DNA of 64,000 nt from Oscillospiraceae bacterium. GTDB lineage: Bacteria > Bacillota > Clostridia > Oscillospirales > Oscillospiraceae. Made by a program: the position numbers and the translations under genes. The stretch is from assembly GCA_017415425.1 (NCBI GenBank), contig JAFQGT010000019.1:1-64000 (forward strand), written 5' to 3'. This document shows, piece after piece, positions 1 to 7,242 of this stretch (positions are counted from its first letter, which is position 1; the number at the start of each line of letters is the position of its first letter). The notes beneath the pieces were generated by a model. That model saw only the letters and a list, made by a program, of their open reading frames with translations. It was not told the DNA's origin and did no database searches.

Positions 1-1
1 T

Positions 2-271
2 GATTTGAAAGCTACCCAAGGCGATACCGGTCATGCGGAAATCGATATGATTACAAAGGTGTACGCACATATTCTTGATGAAGACAGAAAGATAAATGCG
101 CAGAAGTTTGAAAGTGCATTTTACGCCAATCCCGATTTAAGAAATGTGAAACCTCCGCAGGAAGAAACACCGGCGCCTACGATTGATTTGAACGCTCTTA
201 TTGAGCAATTACAGAACTCTCCGGAGCTTGCTAATACTTTGGCTTCGATCATAGCGCAAAAGGCTTGCTAA
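2..271 (+). CDS. Tyrosine-type site-specific integrase, C-terminal fragment cut by window edge
   Basis: Only the last 89 codons are in the window. The segment GDTGHAEIDMITKVYAHI is the usual end of the catalytic domain of phage/ICE tyrosine recombinases: the HxxxD...Y pattern includes the nucleophilic tyrosine (Y of KVYAHI) preceded by a TGH box. It is followed by a Pro/Gln-rich tail typical of Tn916/phage-type integrases in Clostridia. The gene reads toward a tRNA-Arg gene 190 bp downstream whose 3' end faces it, the classic arrangement of an integrative element at a tRNA attachment site. The bulk of the element must lie to the left of the window. Family assignment is firm; whether the gene is intact cannot be seen. 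Confidence 0.85.
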   Translation, partial: DLKATQGDTGHAEIDMITKVYAHILDEDRKINAQKFESAFYANPDLRNVKPPQEETPAPTIDLNALIEQLQNSPELANTLASIIAQKAC

Positions 272-338
272 TGGAAAATTAGCAAGAACTCGAAAATTCT
301 TAGCAAACTCGGAAAAATCGTTCGATTCCAATTAGCAA
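265..338. repeat. Four copies of heptamer TTAGCAA after the integrase, probable arm-type sites
   Basis: TTAGCAA occurs directly at 279-285, 300-306 and 332-338 and inverted at 265-271, where it overlaps the integrase stop codon. Short clustered repeats beside an integrase gene and next to the core att site are what arm-binding sites of tyrosine recombinases look like. Function is inferred. Confidence 0.45.
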
Positions 339-404
339 AGAAAAAAGAGGCACAGCGAGCAGAAAATCCCTGTCAGTACCTTGGAACTGACGAGGATTGC
401 CGAT

Positions 405-450
405 AAAATAAAAAACGCTGTAAACCTCGATAAATCAAGGCTTACAGCGG
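405..450 (-). terminator. Terminator downstream of tRNA-Arg (bidirectional)
   Basis: A 10 of 11 bp stem (416-426 with 439-449) is followed on the minus strand by a long T-rich tract (405-415 on plus is A-rich) directly after the tRNA 3' CCA; a shorter T6 tract follows on the plus strand. Confidence 0.75.
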
Positions 451-456
451 ATTTTT

Positions 457-533
457 TGGCGTCCCAGAAGGGATTCGAACCCCCGACACCCACCTTAGGA
501 GGGTGGTGCTCTATCCAGCTGAGCTACTGGGAC
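457..533 (-). tRNA. tRNA-Arg (anticodon CCU)
   Basis: The cloverleaf is intact: acceptor GTCCCAG/CTGGGAC, D arm GCTC/GAGC, anticodon stem CCACC/GGTGG around loop CTCCTAA (anticodon CCT), T loop TTCGAAT, discriminator G and encoded CCA (457-459). It decodes AGG. The 3' end faces the integrase fragment, so this tRNA is the likely attB of that element. It is transcribed from the promoter at 653-681, through the decayed tRNA copy. Confidence 0.95.
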
Positions 534-569
534 ATTTGCTAATAAATATTAAGTTTTTTGCTCTATCCA

Positions 570-636
570 GCCCCCATAGACTCGAACGACCTACTTCTTA
601 GGAGGCGCGCGCTCTATCCAGGTGAGCTACGGGGGC
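570..636 (-). pseudogene. Degenerate second tRNA-Arg(CCU)-like sequence
   Basis: The minus strand has acceptor halves GCCCCCG / TGGGGGC, a normal D arm (GCTC...GAGC), the same CTCCTAA anticodon loop and a TTCGAGT T loop. However the anticodon stem does not pair (CGCGC against GAAGT), the T stem lacks about two bases on its 3' side, the total is 67 nt instead of 73-77, and no CCA follows. It lies between a strong promoter and the functional tRNA-Arg. It looks like the remnant of an older tRNA-Arg copy, perhaps left by element integration. Confidence 0.7.
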
Positions 637-652
637 ATAACGTATCGTAAGC

Positions 653-681
653 ATTGTACCTAAAAAATCAGATAGTGTCAA
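653..681 (-). promoter_or_regulatory. Sigma-A promoter of the tRNA-Arg unit
   Basis: Reads TTGACA, 17-bp spacer, TACAAT on the minus strand, ending about 10 bp before the decayed tRNA copy at 636. Confidence 0.8.
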
Positions 682-789
682 CTGTATTCACCGGCCAGGT
701 AATATTTTTGTTTTTACAGAAAATTCAACAGCAATTTAACTGCAATTCACATATACTGGCAAGACTAGATACAGAAAGGAGGAAACATA

Positions 790-870
790 ATGAAACAGAC
801 CAACGATCCTTACGCTGACGTGGACGATCTGATTTTTGATGAGGAAGACGGCGGTCCTAGCGAAAGATGA
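790..870 (+). CDS. Small acidic 26-aa protein, no recognised family
   Basis: ATG is preceded by a near-perfect SD (AGAAAGGAGGAAACAT) and the ORF ends six bases before an intrinsic terminator, so it sits alone in its own transcription unit. The product reads MKQTNDPYAD, then a run rich in Asp/Glu (DVDDLIFDEEDGG) and a basic end (PSER). There is no signal peptide, membrane segment or cysteine. A -10-like TATACT lies at 752-757 with only a weak -35. I do not recognise the family. The RBS-ORF-terminator order is the reason for calling it a gene rather than a chance ORF. Confidence 0.6.
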   Translation: MKQTNDPYADVDDLIFDEEDGGPSER

Positions 871-876
871 TATAAG

Positions 877-898
877 CCAGGCGAAAGCCTGGTTTTTT
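877..898 (+). terminator. Intrinsic terminator after the 26-aa ORF
   Basis: CCAGGC-GAAA-GCCTGG hairpin with a GNRA-type loop followed by T6. Confidence 0.9.
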
Positions 899-920
899 GC
901 TGCATTTTTTATTTTTTTAC

Positions 921-949
921 TTTACAGCTTGGGCAAATTCGGATATAAT
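921..949 (+). promoter_or_regulatory. Sigma-A promoter of prfB
   Basis: TTTACA, 17-bp spacer, TATAAT; predicted start near 956, giving a leader of about 37 nt before prfB. Confidence 0.85.
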
Positions 950-992
950 ATCCCCAAATGTCCAAATTTAAGGAAATGAGTGTAGAAGATCT

Positions 993-2117
993 ATGAATAT
1001 CGAATTTGATAGTTATAAACAAAAACTCAATGATATTCTCCCCGCGCTGGAGGGGCTGGCGGACTCTTTGAATATTGAGGGTCTGCAAAATGAACTGGAA
1101 CGGCTTCACGCAATGCAGGAGGCTCCCGGTTTTTGGGACAACCCAGAAAAGAGCCAGCAGATTGTAATGAAGACCAAGTCCTGCGAAACCAAGCTGGAAA
1201 AGTACCGGCAGATGAACAGCTCCTGGGAAGACCTGATGACTATCTGCGAGATGGCTGCTGAGGAAGATGACGACTCTATGCTGCCGGAGCTGAAGGAAGG
1301 TTTCCAGAAACTTACAGAGGATATGGAAAGCTGCCGCCTGCAGACGTTGCTTACCGGCAACTATGACCGCAACAATGCACTGGTCAGCTTCCAGGCCGGC
1401 GCTGGTGGAACAGAGGCCCAGGACTGGTGCCAGATGCTCTACCGGATGTATACCCGCTGGGCGGAGCGCCACGGCTTTACCTACAAGATTATGGACTATC
1501 AGGAAGGTGAAGAAGCTGGATTGAAGTCGGCGGATATTGTGATCGAAGGTGAGAACGCTTACGGCTTCCTAAAGGGAGAAAACGGCGTTCACCGGCTGGT
1601 TCGGGTGTCACCCTTTGATGCCAATGCCCGCCGGCAGACCTCTTTCTCCGCCATTGAAGTGATTCCGGAGATTGAAGATGACAGTGAGGACTTTGAGATC
1701 AAGGCGGAAGATTATGAAATGCAGGTTTTCCGTTCCTCCGGCGCTGGCGGTCAGCACATCAATAAGACCAGTTCTGCTGTTCGGTTGATCCATAAGTCCG
1801 GTATCGTGGTTTCCTGTCAGACCGAGCGGAGCCAGTTCCAGAATAAAGAGACCTGTCTGCGGATGCTGCGCTCTAAGCTGGTGGAGATCCGGGAACGGGA
1901 ACATCTGGAGAAAATTTCCGATATTAAAGGTGTACAAAAGAAAATCGAGTGGGGCAGCCAGATCCGCAACTATGTCTTTATGCCCTACACTTTGGTTAAG
2001 GATACCCGCACCGGTTGCGAGACTTCCAATGTCAATGGCGTGATGGATGGCGCATTGGATCCCTTTATTAACGCGTATTTGAACTGTCTTGCCACCGGAA
2101 ATTGGGTAACAAAGTAA
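993..2117 (+). CDS. prfB: Peptide chain release factor 2
   Basis: RF2 recognises UGA/UAA in the ribosomal A site and triggers peptide release. All hallmarks are visible in the 374 aa: N-terminal coiled-coil domain, the SPF anticodon-like tripeptide (residues 206-208) and the GGQ catalytic loop in SGAGGQHINKT (252-254). The frame is continuous. Where most RF2 genes have the programmed +1 frameshift (CTTTGA), the sequence GACTCTTTGAAT is read in frame as Asp-Ser-Leu-Asn, so no frameshift autoregulation operates. No in-frame start exists upstream because of a TAA at 969. The SD before ATG 993 is weak; a 6-codon ORF (976-996) with SD AAGGA ends in UGA overlapping the prfB start, so translation may be coupled. 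Confidence 0.97.
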   Translation: MNIEFDSYKQKLNDILPALEGLADSLNIEGLQNELERLHAMQEAPGFWDNPEKSQQIVMKTKSCETKLEKYRQMNSSWEDLMTICEMAAEEDDDSMLPELKEGFQKLTEDMESCRLQTLLTGNYDRNNALVSFQAGAGGTEAQDWCQMLYRMYTRWAERHGFTYKIMDYQEGEEAGLKSADIVIEGENAYGFLKGENGVHRLVRVSPFDANARRQTSFSAIEVIPEIEDDSEDFEIKAEDYEMQVFRSSGAGGQHINKTSSAVRLIHKSGIVVSCQTERSQFQNKETCLRMLRSKLVEIREREHLEKISDIKGVQKKIEWGSQIRNYVFMPYTLVKDTRTGCETSNVNGVMDGALDPFINAYLNCLATGNWVTK

Positions 2118-2134
2118 AAATATCAGAAAAATGC

Positions 2135-2163
2135 TTGCATTTTTTCGGTTGCCGTGCTATACT
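2135..2163 (+). promoter_or_regulatory. Sigma-A promoter of secG
   Basis: TTGCAT, 17-bp spacer, TATACT, starting 18 bp after the prfB stop. The transcript would have a roughly 80-nt GC-rich leader before secG. Confidence 0.7.
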
Positions 2164-2248
2164 ATCTAGGCTTTGGTATAACCCCGGGGTATCCGGGATT
2201 CGATATGACCCGCGATCCAATAGCGGTGAGCGGAGGGAGGTTACGAAA

Positions 2249-2485
2249 ATGGAAGTTGTAAAGGTCATTTTGACTGTTCTGGAAGTGATCGCAAGTGTAC
2301 TGCTGGTGGCAGTGGTACTGGTTCAGTCCGGTAAGGAATCTGGCTTGTCCGGCGCGATCGCAGGTAACAGCGATTCTTATATGAATAAGAGCAAGCTGGG
2401 GGGTCTGGATAAGAAGCTGGCTTCTGCTACCAAGTGGATTGCTCTGGCTTGGGTTGTCCTGACTCTGGTTCTGAGCCTGATCTGA
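2249..2485 (+). CDS. secG: Preprotein translocase subunit SecG
   Basis: 78-aa membrane protein with two transmembrane helices (about residues 4-23 and 58-77) joined by the diagnostic loop LVQSGKESGLSGAI and a GG-containing stretch. SecG associates with SecYE and eases SecA-driven export. Start chosen at ATG 2249 behind a strong SD (GGAGGGAGG); the open frame extends upstream but without an RBS. It has its own promoter and an intrinsic terminator 10 bp after the stop, so it is monocistronic. Length and topology match the family. Confidence 0.95.
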   Translation: MEVVKVILTVLEVIASVLLVAVVLVQSGKESGLSGAIAGNSDSYMNKSKLGGLDKKLASATKWIALAWVVLTLVLSLI

Positions 2486-2495
2486 TGGAAAAACT

Positions 2496-2523
2496 GACCA
2501 CGGAGATTTTCCGTGGTCTTTTT
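2496..2523 (+). terminator. Intrinsic terminator after secG
   Basis: Nine-bp stem GACCACGGA/TCCGTGGTC followed by T5. Confidence 0.9.
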
Positions 2524-2529
2524 CTATTC

Positions 2530-2558
2530 TGGACAAGGCTTCATACCTGTGATAAAAT
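2530..2558 (+). promoter_or_regulatory. Sigma-A promoter of the dipeptidase gene
   Basis: TGGACA, 17-bp spacer, TAAAAT with a TGTG extension (TGTGATAAAAT). Confidence 0.7.
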
Positions 2559-2588
2559 ACACCTAGTATACGAAAAGGAGTTACGATT

Positions 2589-4031
2589 ATGGAAGCAATC
2601 AAACTTGCCGGTTTGGAGCCTCAGCCTGTGTTTGCCTATTTTGAGAGATTCTGTTCCATTCCCCACGGATCTGGAAACACCAAGAGAATCTCTGATTATC
2701 TGGTGTCCTTTGCGAAAGAGAACGAAATCCGGTATGTGCAGGATGAACTGAACAATGTGATTTTGTTTGGGGAAGGTACCTGCGGTATGGAGGATCACGA
2801 ACCTGTGATCATTCAGGGGCATATGGATATGGTCTGCGAAAAGGATGCAGACTGCCCCATTGATATGGATAAAGATGGTCTGGACATCACCCACGACGGC
2901 ACCTGCGTCTATGCCCGTGGTACAACACTGGGCGGTGATGACGGTATCGCTGTGGCCTTTGCAATGGCCTTGCTTGCCGATAAGACCATTGCCCATCCGC
3001 CTCTGGAAGTGATCATTACCGTGGACGAGGAGACCGGTATGGATGGCGCAGCGGGCATTGATCTGTCTGGGCTGAAGGGTCGCACGGTGGTGAATATCGA
3101 CTCCGAGGAGGAGGGGATCTTCACGGTATCCTGCGCCGGTGGCGCCCGTGGCACGATCATCCTGCCTGTGGAACGCCGCGCGGTCTACGGACCGTGCGTC
3201 CGGCTGACAGTGGAAGGCCTGCAGGGCGGTCACTCCGGTGTGGAGATCCACAAGAATCGGGCCAATGCCAATAAGGTGATGGGCGAATTTTTAAGCCGTG
3301 TGCAGCAGCTGATGCCGGTTTGCATCACAAATTTGCAAGGTGGAGCCAAGGATAATGCCATTCCCCGTTCCTGCCAGGTGACACTGGTGGTGCTGGGAAT
3401 GTATATTGAACGTATCAACGACGTGGCAGAGCAGTTGCAAAAGGAGATTCGGGAGCAGTTCGACGAGCCGGAGGCCGTGATCCGGGGGGACGATGTGGAC
3501 GCCCTGGGCGGAAATGCCTTGACTACAGAGAGTACTGCAAAGGTGATTGCACTGCTCAATGCAGCGCCCAACGGAGTCCAGTCCTGGAGTCAGGATATTG
3601 ACGGCCTGGTCCAGACCAGTCTGAATTTAGGTGTTGCCAATTTGGAGGAAGATCTGAAACTGACCTGGGCAGTGAGAAGTTCTGTCAATCAGGAAAAAAC
3701 AGAACTGATGGAAAGACTAAAAGAACTGTCACAGTTCTATGGCGGCAGCTATGACCAGCGGGGCGACTATCCTGCCTGGGAGTACAGAAAGGATTCTCCT
3801 TTGCGGGATACGATGGTGCGTGTCTACCAGCAGATGTTTGAGAAAGACCCGGAGGTAGTTGCCATCCACGCCGGCCTGGAGTGCGGTTTGCTCAGTGAGA
3901 AACTGCCGGGACTGGATTGCGTTTCCATCGGGCCCAATATGCACGATATTCACACCAGCCGGGAGCGTCTGGAGATCGAATCCACCAAGCGCACCTGGGA
4001 CTTTTTGTTGGAAGTTCTGAAAAATTTGTAA
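2589..4031 (+). CDS. pepD: Aminoacyl-histidine dipeptidase (peptidase D, M20C family)
   Basis: Cytosolic metallodipeptidase releasing amino acids from Xaa-His and other dipeptides. The 480 aa match the PepD length. Metal-site motifs are present in order: GHMDMV (H78, D80), GGDDG (D117), DEETGMDGA (catalytic Glu 147 followed by metal Glu 148), NIDSEEEG, and a C-terminal GPNMHDIHTSRE with the last metal His. A central lid/dimerisation domain (about 190-390) contains GGHSGVEI. SD AAAGGAG precedes the ATG. It is transcribed alone, from its own promoter to the hairpin at 4034-4067. Confidence 0.95.
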   Translation: MEAIKLAGLEPQPVFAYFERFCSIPHGSGNTKRISDYLVSFAKENEIRYVQDELNNVILFGEGTCGMEDHEPVIIQGHMDMVCEKDADCPIDMDKDGLDITHDGTCVYARGTTLGGDDGIAVAFAMALLADKTIAHPPLEVIITVDEETGMDGAAGIDLSGLKGRTVVNIDSEEEGIFTVSCAGGARGTIILPVERRAVYGPCVRLTVEGLQGGHSGVEIHKNRANANKVMGEFLSRVQQLMPVCITNLQGGAKDNAIPRSCQVTLVVLGMYIERINDVAEQLQKEIREQFDEPEAVIRGDDVDALGGNALTTESTAKVIALLNAAPNGVQSWSQDIDGLVQTSLNLGVANLEEDLKLTWAVRSSVNQEKTELMERLKELSQFYGGSYDQRGDYPAWEYRKDSPLRDTMVRVYQQMFEKDPEVVAIHAGLECGLLSEKLPGLDCVSIGPNMHDIHTSRERLEIESTKRTWDFLLEVLKNL

Positions 4032-4033
4032 TA

Positions 4034-4067
4034 AAAAGTGACCTGTGAATAACAGGTCACTTTTTTT
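4034..4067. terminator. Bidirectional terminator between pepD and the flippase gene
   Basis: Stem AAAGTGACCTG/CAGGTCACTTT with T7 on the plus strand and an A/T tract suitable for the convergent minus-strand gene. Confidence 0.9.
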
Positions 4068-5538
4068 GGATCAGACTGCGGAGCCAGCGCAGATCCTCCT
4101 TCCCGACAATTCGGAAGAGCACCAGAAGACTACCCAGAGTCAGCACATATACAAGACCGCACAGAAAAATATCTTCCAGCATTCCCGCCAACCATACCGC
4201 TATCGCCGTACCCAGCAAAGTCAGCAGGGGCATAGCAGGGGAGAGCACCGGACCTGTCAGCTTCAGTAACCGCCGAAGACTCAGAATAAAATTTATGGCG
4301 TGGGTCACCAGAAAACTGAAAAAATATCCAGCCATTCCGTACCGCGGCAACAGTAAGAACAGGAATATTACATCTAGGGTCGAGGTAAAAATGTTGTAGC
4401 GAACACAGGCGGTTTGTTGCCCCAGACCTTTCACCATAGCATCCGTGACCGCGTCACAGTAGAGCATAGGAATCAGCAGGGCATAGTGCCGCAGGTGATA
4501 TCCTGCGGCGTCGCTTTGATACAGAGCAAGGCACAACTGTGGACTAAACAGGAACTGCGCCCCTGCAAACAGACAGCCGTACAGGATTGCCAGACGCAGA
4601 CTTCGGTAGGCAAGGTAACGGATGCGGCTTTGACTTCCTGCGGCGTGACATCGGGCAAGTTCCGGAATCAGCAGCTCTGCCAGTGCGTATAGGATCGCCG
4701 CGGGGAACATCAAAACAGGGAACACCATACCGCAAACAGTTCCGAACTCCGCAAGGGGATCTGCCGTTCCTGCAAACAGGGCAAGCCGTTTAGGCACCAT
4801 CAAATTTTCTGTTGTGGAAATACCGGACTTAAAATCGTCGGCAATTGCCAGCGGAACTGCGGTCTGCATCAGCTGTCTGCCCATAGGAAGCCGGGGTCCG
4901 CTGGGACTATGCTCCTGCCACCGCAGGATACTCAACGCACAAAGGGTAACACAACTGCTCAGCCCGCTACCGGTGACCACAGCACGGCAGGCACGGACTG
5001 CGTTATCTCCCACCTTCATCAAAAGCCCCAATGTCAATGCGATGGAGCATATCTGCTCAGCCACTTCTACCGCAGCCAAAGTGCCGATTCGGTTTGCAGC
5101 GGTGAAATAGCCACATAGGACACCGCAAAGACAGTTTATCGGTAAAAACAGGGCAAAAAGCCGCACAGTGGAGGCAACCGCCGGCTCGCCGATCCAAAGC
5201 CTTGCCACCTGTTCGGACAGTGCCCACAATATAATAGAAACGATACAGCTGCACACAAGGCTGTATTGGATACAGCCGGTCAACACCCACCGGATATTTT
5301 CCGGTCGTTTTCGACCCAACTGACTTGCAGTCAGGTACATAGTTGCGGTACGAATACCCGCCATTCCGACGGTCAAGGCCAGTACACCTACAGAAAGAAC
5401 CAGCTGCAGCAGACCGATGCCCGCAGCGCCGATGCGGGCGGATAAGTACACCTGAAATCCTGTGGAAACAAACCGTAGCAGCAGATTGACACCAGTCAGT
5501 ACCAGCGCGCTATAAAAAATTGGAAGTTTTTTACGCAA
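4057..5538 (-). CDS. SpoVB-like MOP-superfamily lipid flippase
   Basis: Polytopic membrane protein of about 493 aa with 13-14 predicted hydrophobic segments, matching the oligosaccharidyl-lipid flippase fold (SpoVB/MurJ/Wzx). In sporulating Clostridia this size class is annotated stage V sporulation protein B, needed for spore cortex synthesis. The segment TTENLMVPKRLALFAG and the GMVFPVLMFP helix resemble SpoVB-type proteins. Start: an upstream ATG at 5559 is open but has no SD; TTG at 5536-5538 has GGGAGGGG five bases upstream and begins LRKKLPIFYSAL directly before helix 1, so I prefer it. That SD lies in the 3' arm of a terminator hairpin (5537-5579). Exact substrate is not readable. Confidence 0.8.
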   Translation of the reverse strand: MRKKLPIFYSALVLTGVNLLLRFVSTGFQVYLSARIGAAGIGLLQLVLSVGVLALTVGMAGIRTATMYLTASQLGRKRPENIRWVLTGCIQYSLVCSCIVSIILWALSEQVARLWIGEPAVASTVRLFALFLPINCLCGVLCGYFTAANRIGTLAAVEVAEQICSIALTLGLLMKVGDNAVRACRAVVTGSGLSSCVTLCALSILRWQEHSPSGPRLPMGRQLMQTAVPLAIADDFKSGISTTENLMVPKRLALFAGTADPLAEFGTVCGMVFPVLMFPAAILYALAELLIPELARCHAAGSQSRIRYLAYRSLRLAILYGCLFAGAQFLFSPQLCLALYQSDAAGYHLRHYALLIPMLYCDAVTDAMVKGLGQQTACVRYNIFTSTLDVIFLFLLLPRYGMAGYFFSFLVTHAINFILSLRRLLKLTGPVLSPAMPLLTLLGTAIAVWLAGMLEDIFLCGLVYVLTLGSLLVLFRIVGKEDLRWLRSLIQKK

Positions 5539-5579
5539 AAAATCCCCTCCCTTGTCCATTCTATTCGGACAGGGAGGGG
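5537..5579 (-). terminator. Terminator-like hairpin after nth that also holds the flippase SD
   Basis: On the minus strand CCCCTCCCTGTCC (5567-5579) pairs with GGACAAGGGAGGGG (5544-5557), one bulged base, 9-nt loop, followed by ATTTTTT. The 3' arm is also the SD of the TTG start at 5538, so folding both terminates transcription and hides the ribosome site. Confidence 0.75.
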
Positions 5580-5587
5580 GTTATCCC

Positions 5588-6220
5588 TTATGATACTTGA
5601 TTTACCTCATTGCAATAGATCGCCAGAGGACACACTTCACATTTTGGTGACCGGGCGGTACAGATATCACGGCCAAACAATACGATCCGGTGGCAGAAAT
5701 CACTGCTCTCCTGCGGGGGCAGTACGGCACGCAGCTGCTGCTCTACCTTCTCCGGTTCCCTCCCCTGAGAAAGACCCAACCTGCCGCAGATCCGCATACA
5801 ATGGGTGTCACAAACCACACTGCCTGGAACGCAATACAGATCGCCTAACAGGAGATTGGCGGTTTTTCGGCCAACGCCGGGAAGTTTCAGCAATTCTTCC
5901 ATAGTAGCTGGAACCTTGCCACCGTATACATCCCGCAGCATCTGGCAGGCCAGTATGATGTCCTTTGCTTTTTGGCGGTAGAAACCGCAGGAGTGGATGT
6001 ATTCCTCCACCACGGGGATGGGGGCATTGGCCATAGCATCCAGGGAGGGAAATGCAGAGAACAGGGCGGGTGTCACCAGATTTACTCGCGCATCTGTGCA
6101 TTGGGCGGACAGCCGCACAGCGATCATCAGTTCATAATCCTTTTTGTAGTGAAGGGCGCACAAAGCATCCGGATACTGTGCTTTTAGGATATGGATGATG
6201 TCCCAAACCTTTTGCGTCAT
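5588..6220 (-). CDS. nth: Endonuclease III (DNA glycosylase/AP lyase)
   Basis: Base-excision repair enzyme removing oxidised pyrimidines. The 210 aa contain the helix-hairpin-helix LPGVGRKTA (113-121, catalytic Lys119), catalytic Asp138 in VCDTH, and the 4Fe-4S cluster Cys187, 194, 197, 203 with spacing C-x6-C-x2-C-x5-C. ATG 6220 has SD AGAGGTG eight bases upstream; the frame is open further upstream but lies outside family homology. It ends just before the hairpin at 5537-5579 and is first of a probable two-gene unit with the flippase. Confidence 0.96.
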   Translation of the reverse strand: MTQKVWDIIHILKAQYPDALCALHYKKDYELMIAVRLSAQCTDARVNLVTPALFSAFPSLDAMANAPIPVVEEYIHSCGFYRQKAKDIILACQMLRDVYGGKVPATMEELLKLPGVGRKTANLLLGDLYCVPGSVVCDTHCMRICGRLGLSQGREPEKVEQQLRAVLPPQESSDFCHRIVLFGRDICTARSPKCEVCPLAIYCNEVNQVS

Positions 6221-6242
6221 ACGATCACCTCTTTTTCTTTTG

Positions 6243-6253
6243 ATTCTATCACA
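6243..6253 (-). promoter_or_regulatory. Extended -10 upstream of nth
   Basis: Minus strand TGTGATAGAAT about 20 bp before the nth ATG; the -35 is weak. Confidence 0.5.
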
Positions 6254-6380
6254 AAATAGCAAAAGTGAAAAGAGGATTTTTGTGGAACAAAGTAGACCTG
6301 TCCCGGATAAACTGAAATAGGAAATCACAGAATTTCTGTGTGGCTTTTGGTGCGGCGGTTTTCCGCCGCCCGGCTTGGTA

Positions 6381-6992
6381 TTACAGATCCTCCTCCAATA
6401 TCAGGGCTTTGAGGGCAGATATTTCGTATGCGGTTCTCTCTTGCGGACCGACTTCTGTGAGCTTGGTGTAGGTTCTGCTTTGCAGGCGGCCTTCGATGGC
6501 AATCACGTCGCTGGTGTTGCACGCAGACACCTGTTGCGCCACCCGCCCCCACAGAATACAGGGTAGATAATCGGCCCTGCGAAAGGCTCTGGGAACCGCC
6601 AGCATCGCATCGCAGATCTCCCGTCCCAACGGTGTCAGCCGATAAGTGGGTTTCCTGCAAAGGGGACCTTCCAGATAGACCTCGTTGATAGGTTCACCGT
6701 CCTCTGCGGTGATCGTGACCGCAAATACGAAAATCATCAAATGCCGCACGCCGTCAGTTTTGGAATTGTGAGAACGAATCTGACCATTGACGGTTAGCAT
6801 CTGCCCGCCGGAAAGATCCACAGAGTCGAGAATCCGATCTTCTGCGATCACCGGCAGAGTGTCCACAGTGCCGGAAAGACGGGGGACATCCAGCATAAAT
6901 CGGTAGAACCGTTTTCCGTGATTTTCGTGGGAAAATTCGGGAAGATTTTGCAGAGTACCCCGCAGTGTGATTCTGTTTGTTGTATGTTCCAT
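6381..6992 (-). CDS. Single-stranded DNA-binding protein with two OB folds
   Basis: 203 aa that split into two similar halves. Residues 1-95 start RITLRGTLQNLPEF and contain GQIRSHNS; residues 103-200 start NEVYLEGPLCRKPTYRLTPLG and contain CILWGRVAQQVS and IEGRLQSRTY, the strongest Ssb-like signature. This tandem architecture is known in clostridial Ssb-family proteins distinct from the essential SsbA. It lacks the acidic DDDIPF-type tip of SsbA, ending LILEEDL. SD GAGGTGG precedes ATG 6992. A GC-rich inverted repeat without a T tract lies just past the stop. It probably binds ssDNA in repair or recombination; the specific role is not readable. Confidence 0.8.
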   Translation of the reverse strand: MEHTTNRITLRGTLQNLPEFSHENHGKRFYRFMLDVPRLSGTVDTLPVIAEDRILDSVDLSGGQMLTVNGQIRSHNSKTDGVRHLMIFVFAVTITAEDGEPINEVYLEGPLCRKPTYRLTPLGREICDAMLAVPRAFRRADYLPCILWGRVAQQVSACNTSDVIAIEGRLQSRTYTKLTEVGPQERTAYEISALKALILEEDL

Positions 6993-7087
6993 AGTACCAC
7001 CTCATATTCCAATGTATGAGATAGTCTATGTTGCAGCATAGAAATAAGACCCTATGTTTATGAAAAGATGGCAGGGGAGAATAAGTC

Positions 7088-7116
7088 TTGACAAACAGAT
7101 AACTCTATGCTAAGAT
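7088..7116 (+). promoter_or_regulatory. Sigma-A promoter of tRNA-Ser
   Basis: TTGACA, 17-bp spacer, TAAGAT, 32 bp before the tRNA. Confidence 0.85.
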
Positions 7117-7148
7117 GTTTTGGCAGTTCAATAGCTGATCTTTTATTC

Positions 7149-7240
7149 GGAGTGATACCCAAGAGGCCGAAGGGGCTCCCCTGCTAAGGGAGTAGGCGTC
7201 TAAAAAGCGCGCGAGGGTTCAAATCCCTCTCACTCCGCCA
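7149..7240 (+). tRNA. tRNA-Ser (anticodon GCU)
   Basis: Class II tRNA of 92 nt: acceptor GGAGTGA/TCACTCC, anticodon stem CTCCC/GGGAG around loop CTGCTAA, a long variable arm, T loop TTCAAAT, discriminator G and encoded CCA. It decodes AGC/AGU. Confidence 0.96.
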
Positions 7241-7242
7241 AC

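Noticed and set aside
4045-5118. Several plus-strand ORFs of 60-98 aa opposite the flippase gene
   Set aside because: They are shadows of the minus-strand membrane-protein gene, without SDs or recognisable products.
6350-6380. GC-rich hairpin after the ssb-like gene
   Set aside because: GCGGCGG/CCGCCGC pairing is clear but no T tract follows on the minus strand, so it was not called a terminator.
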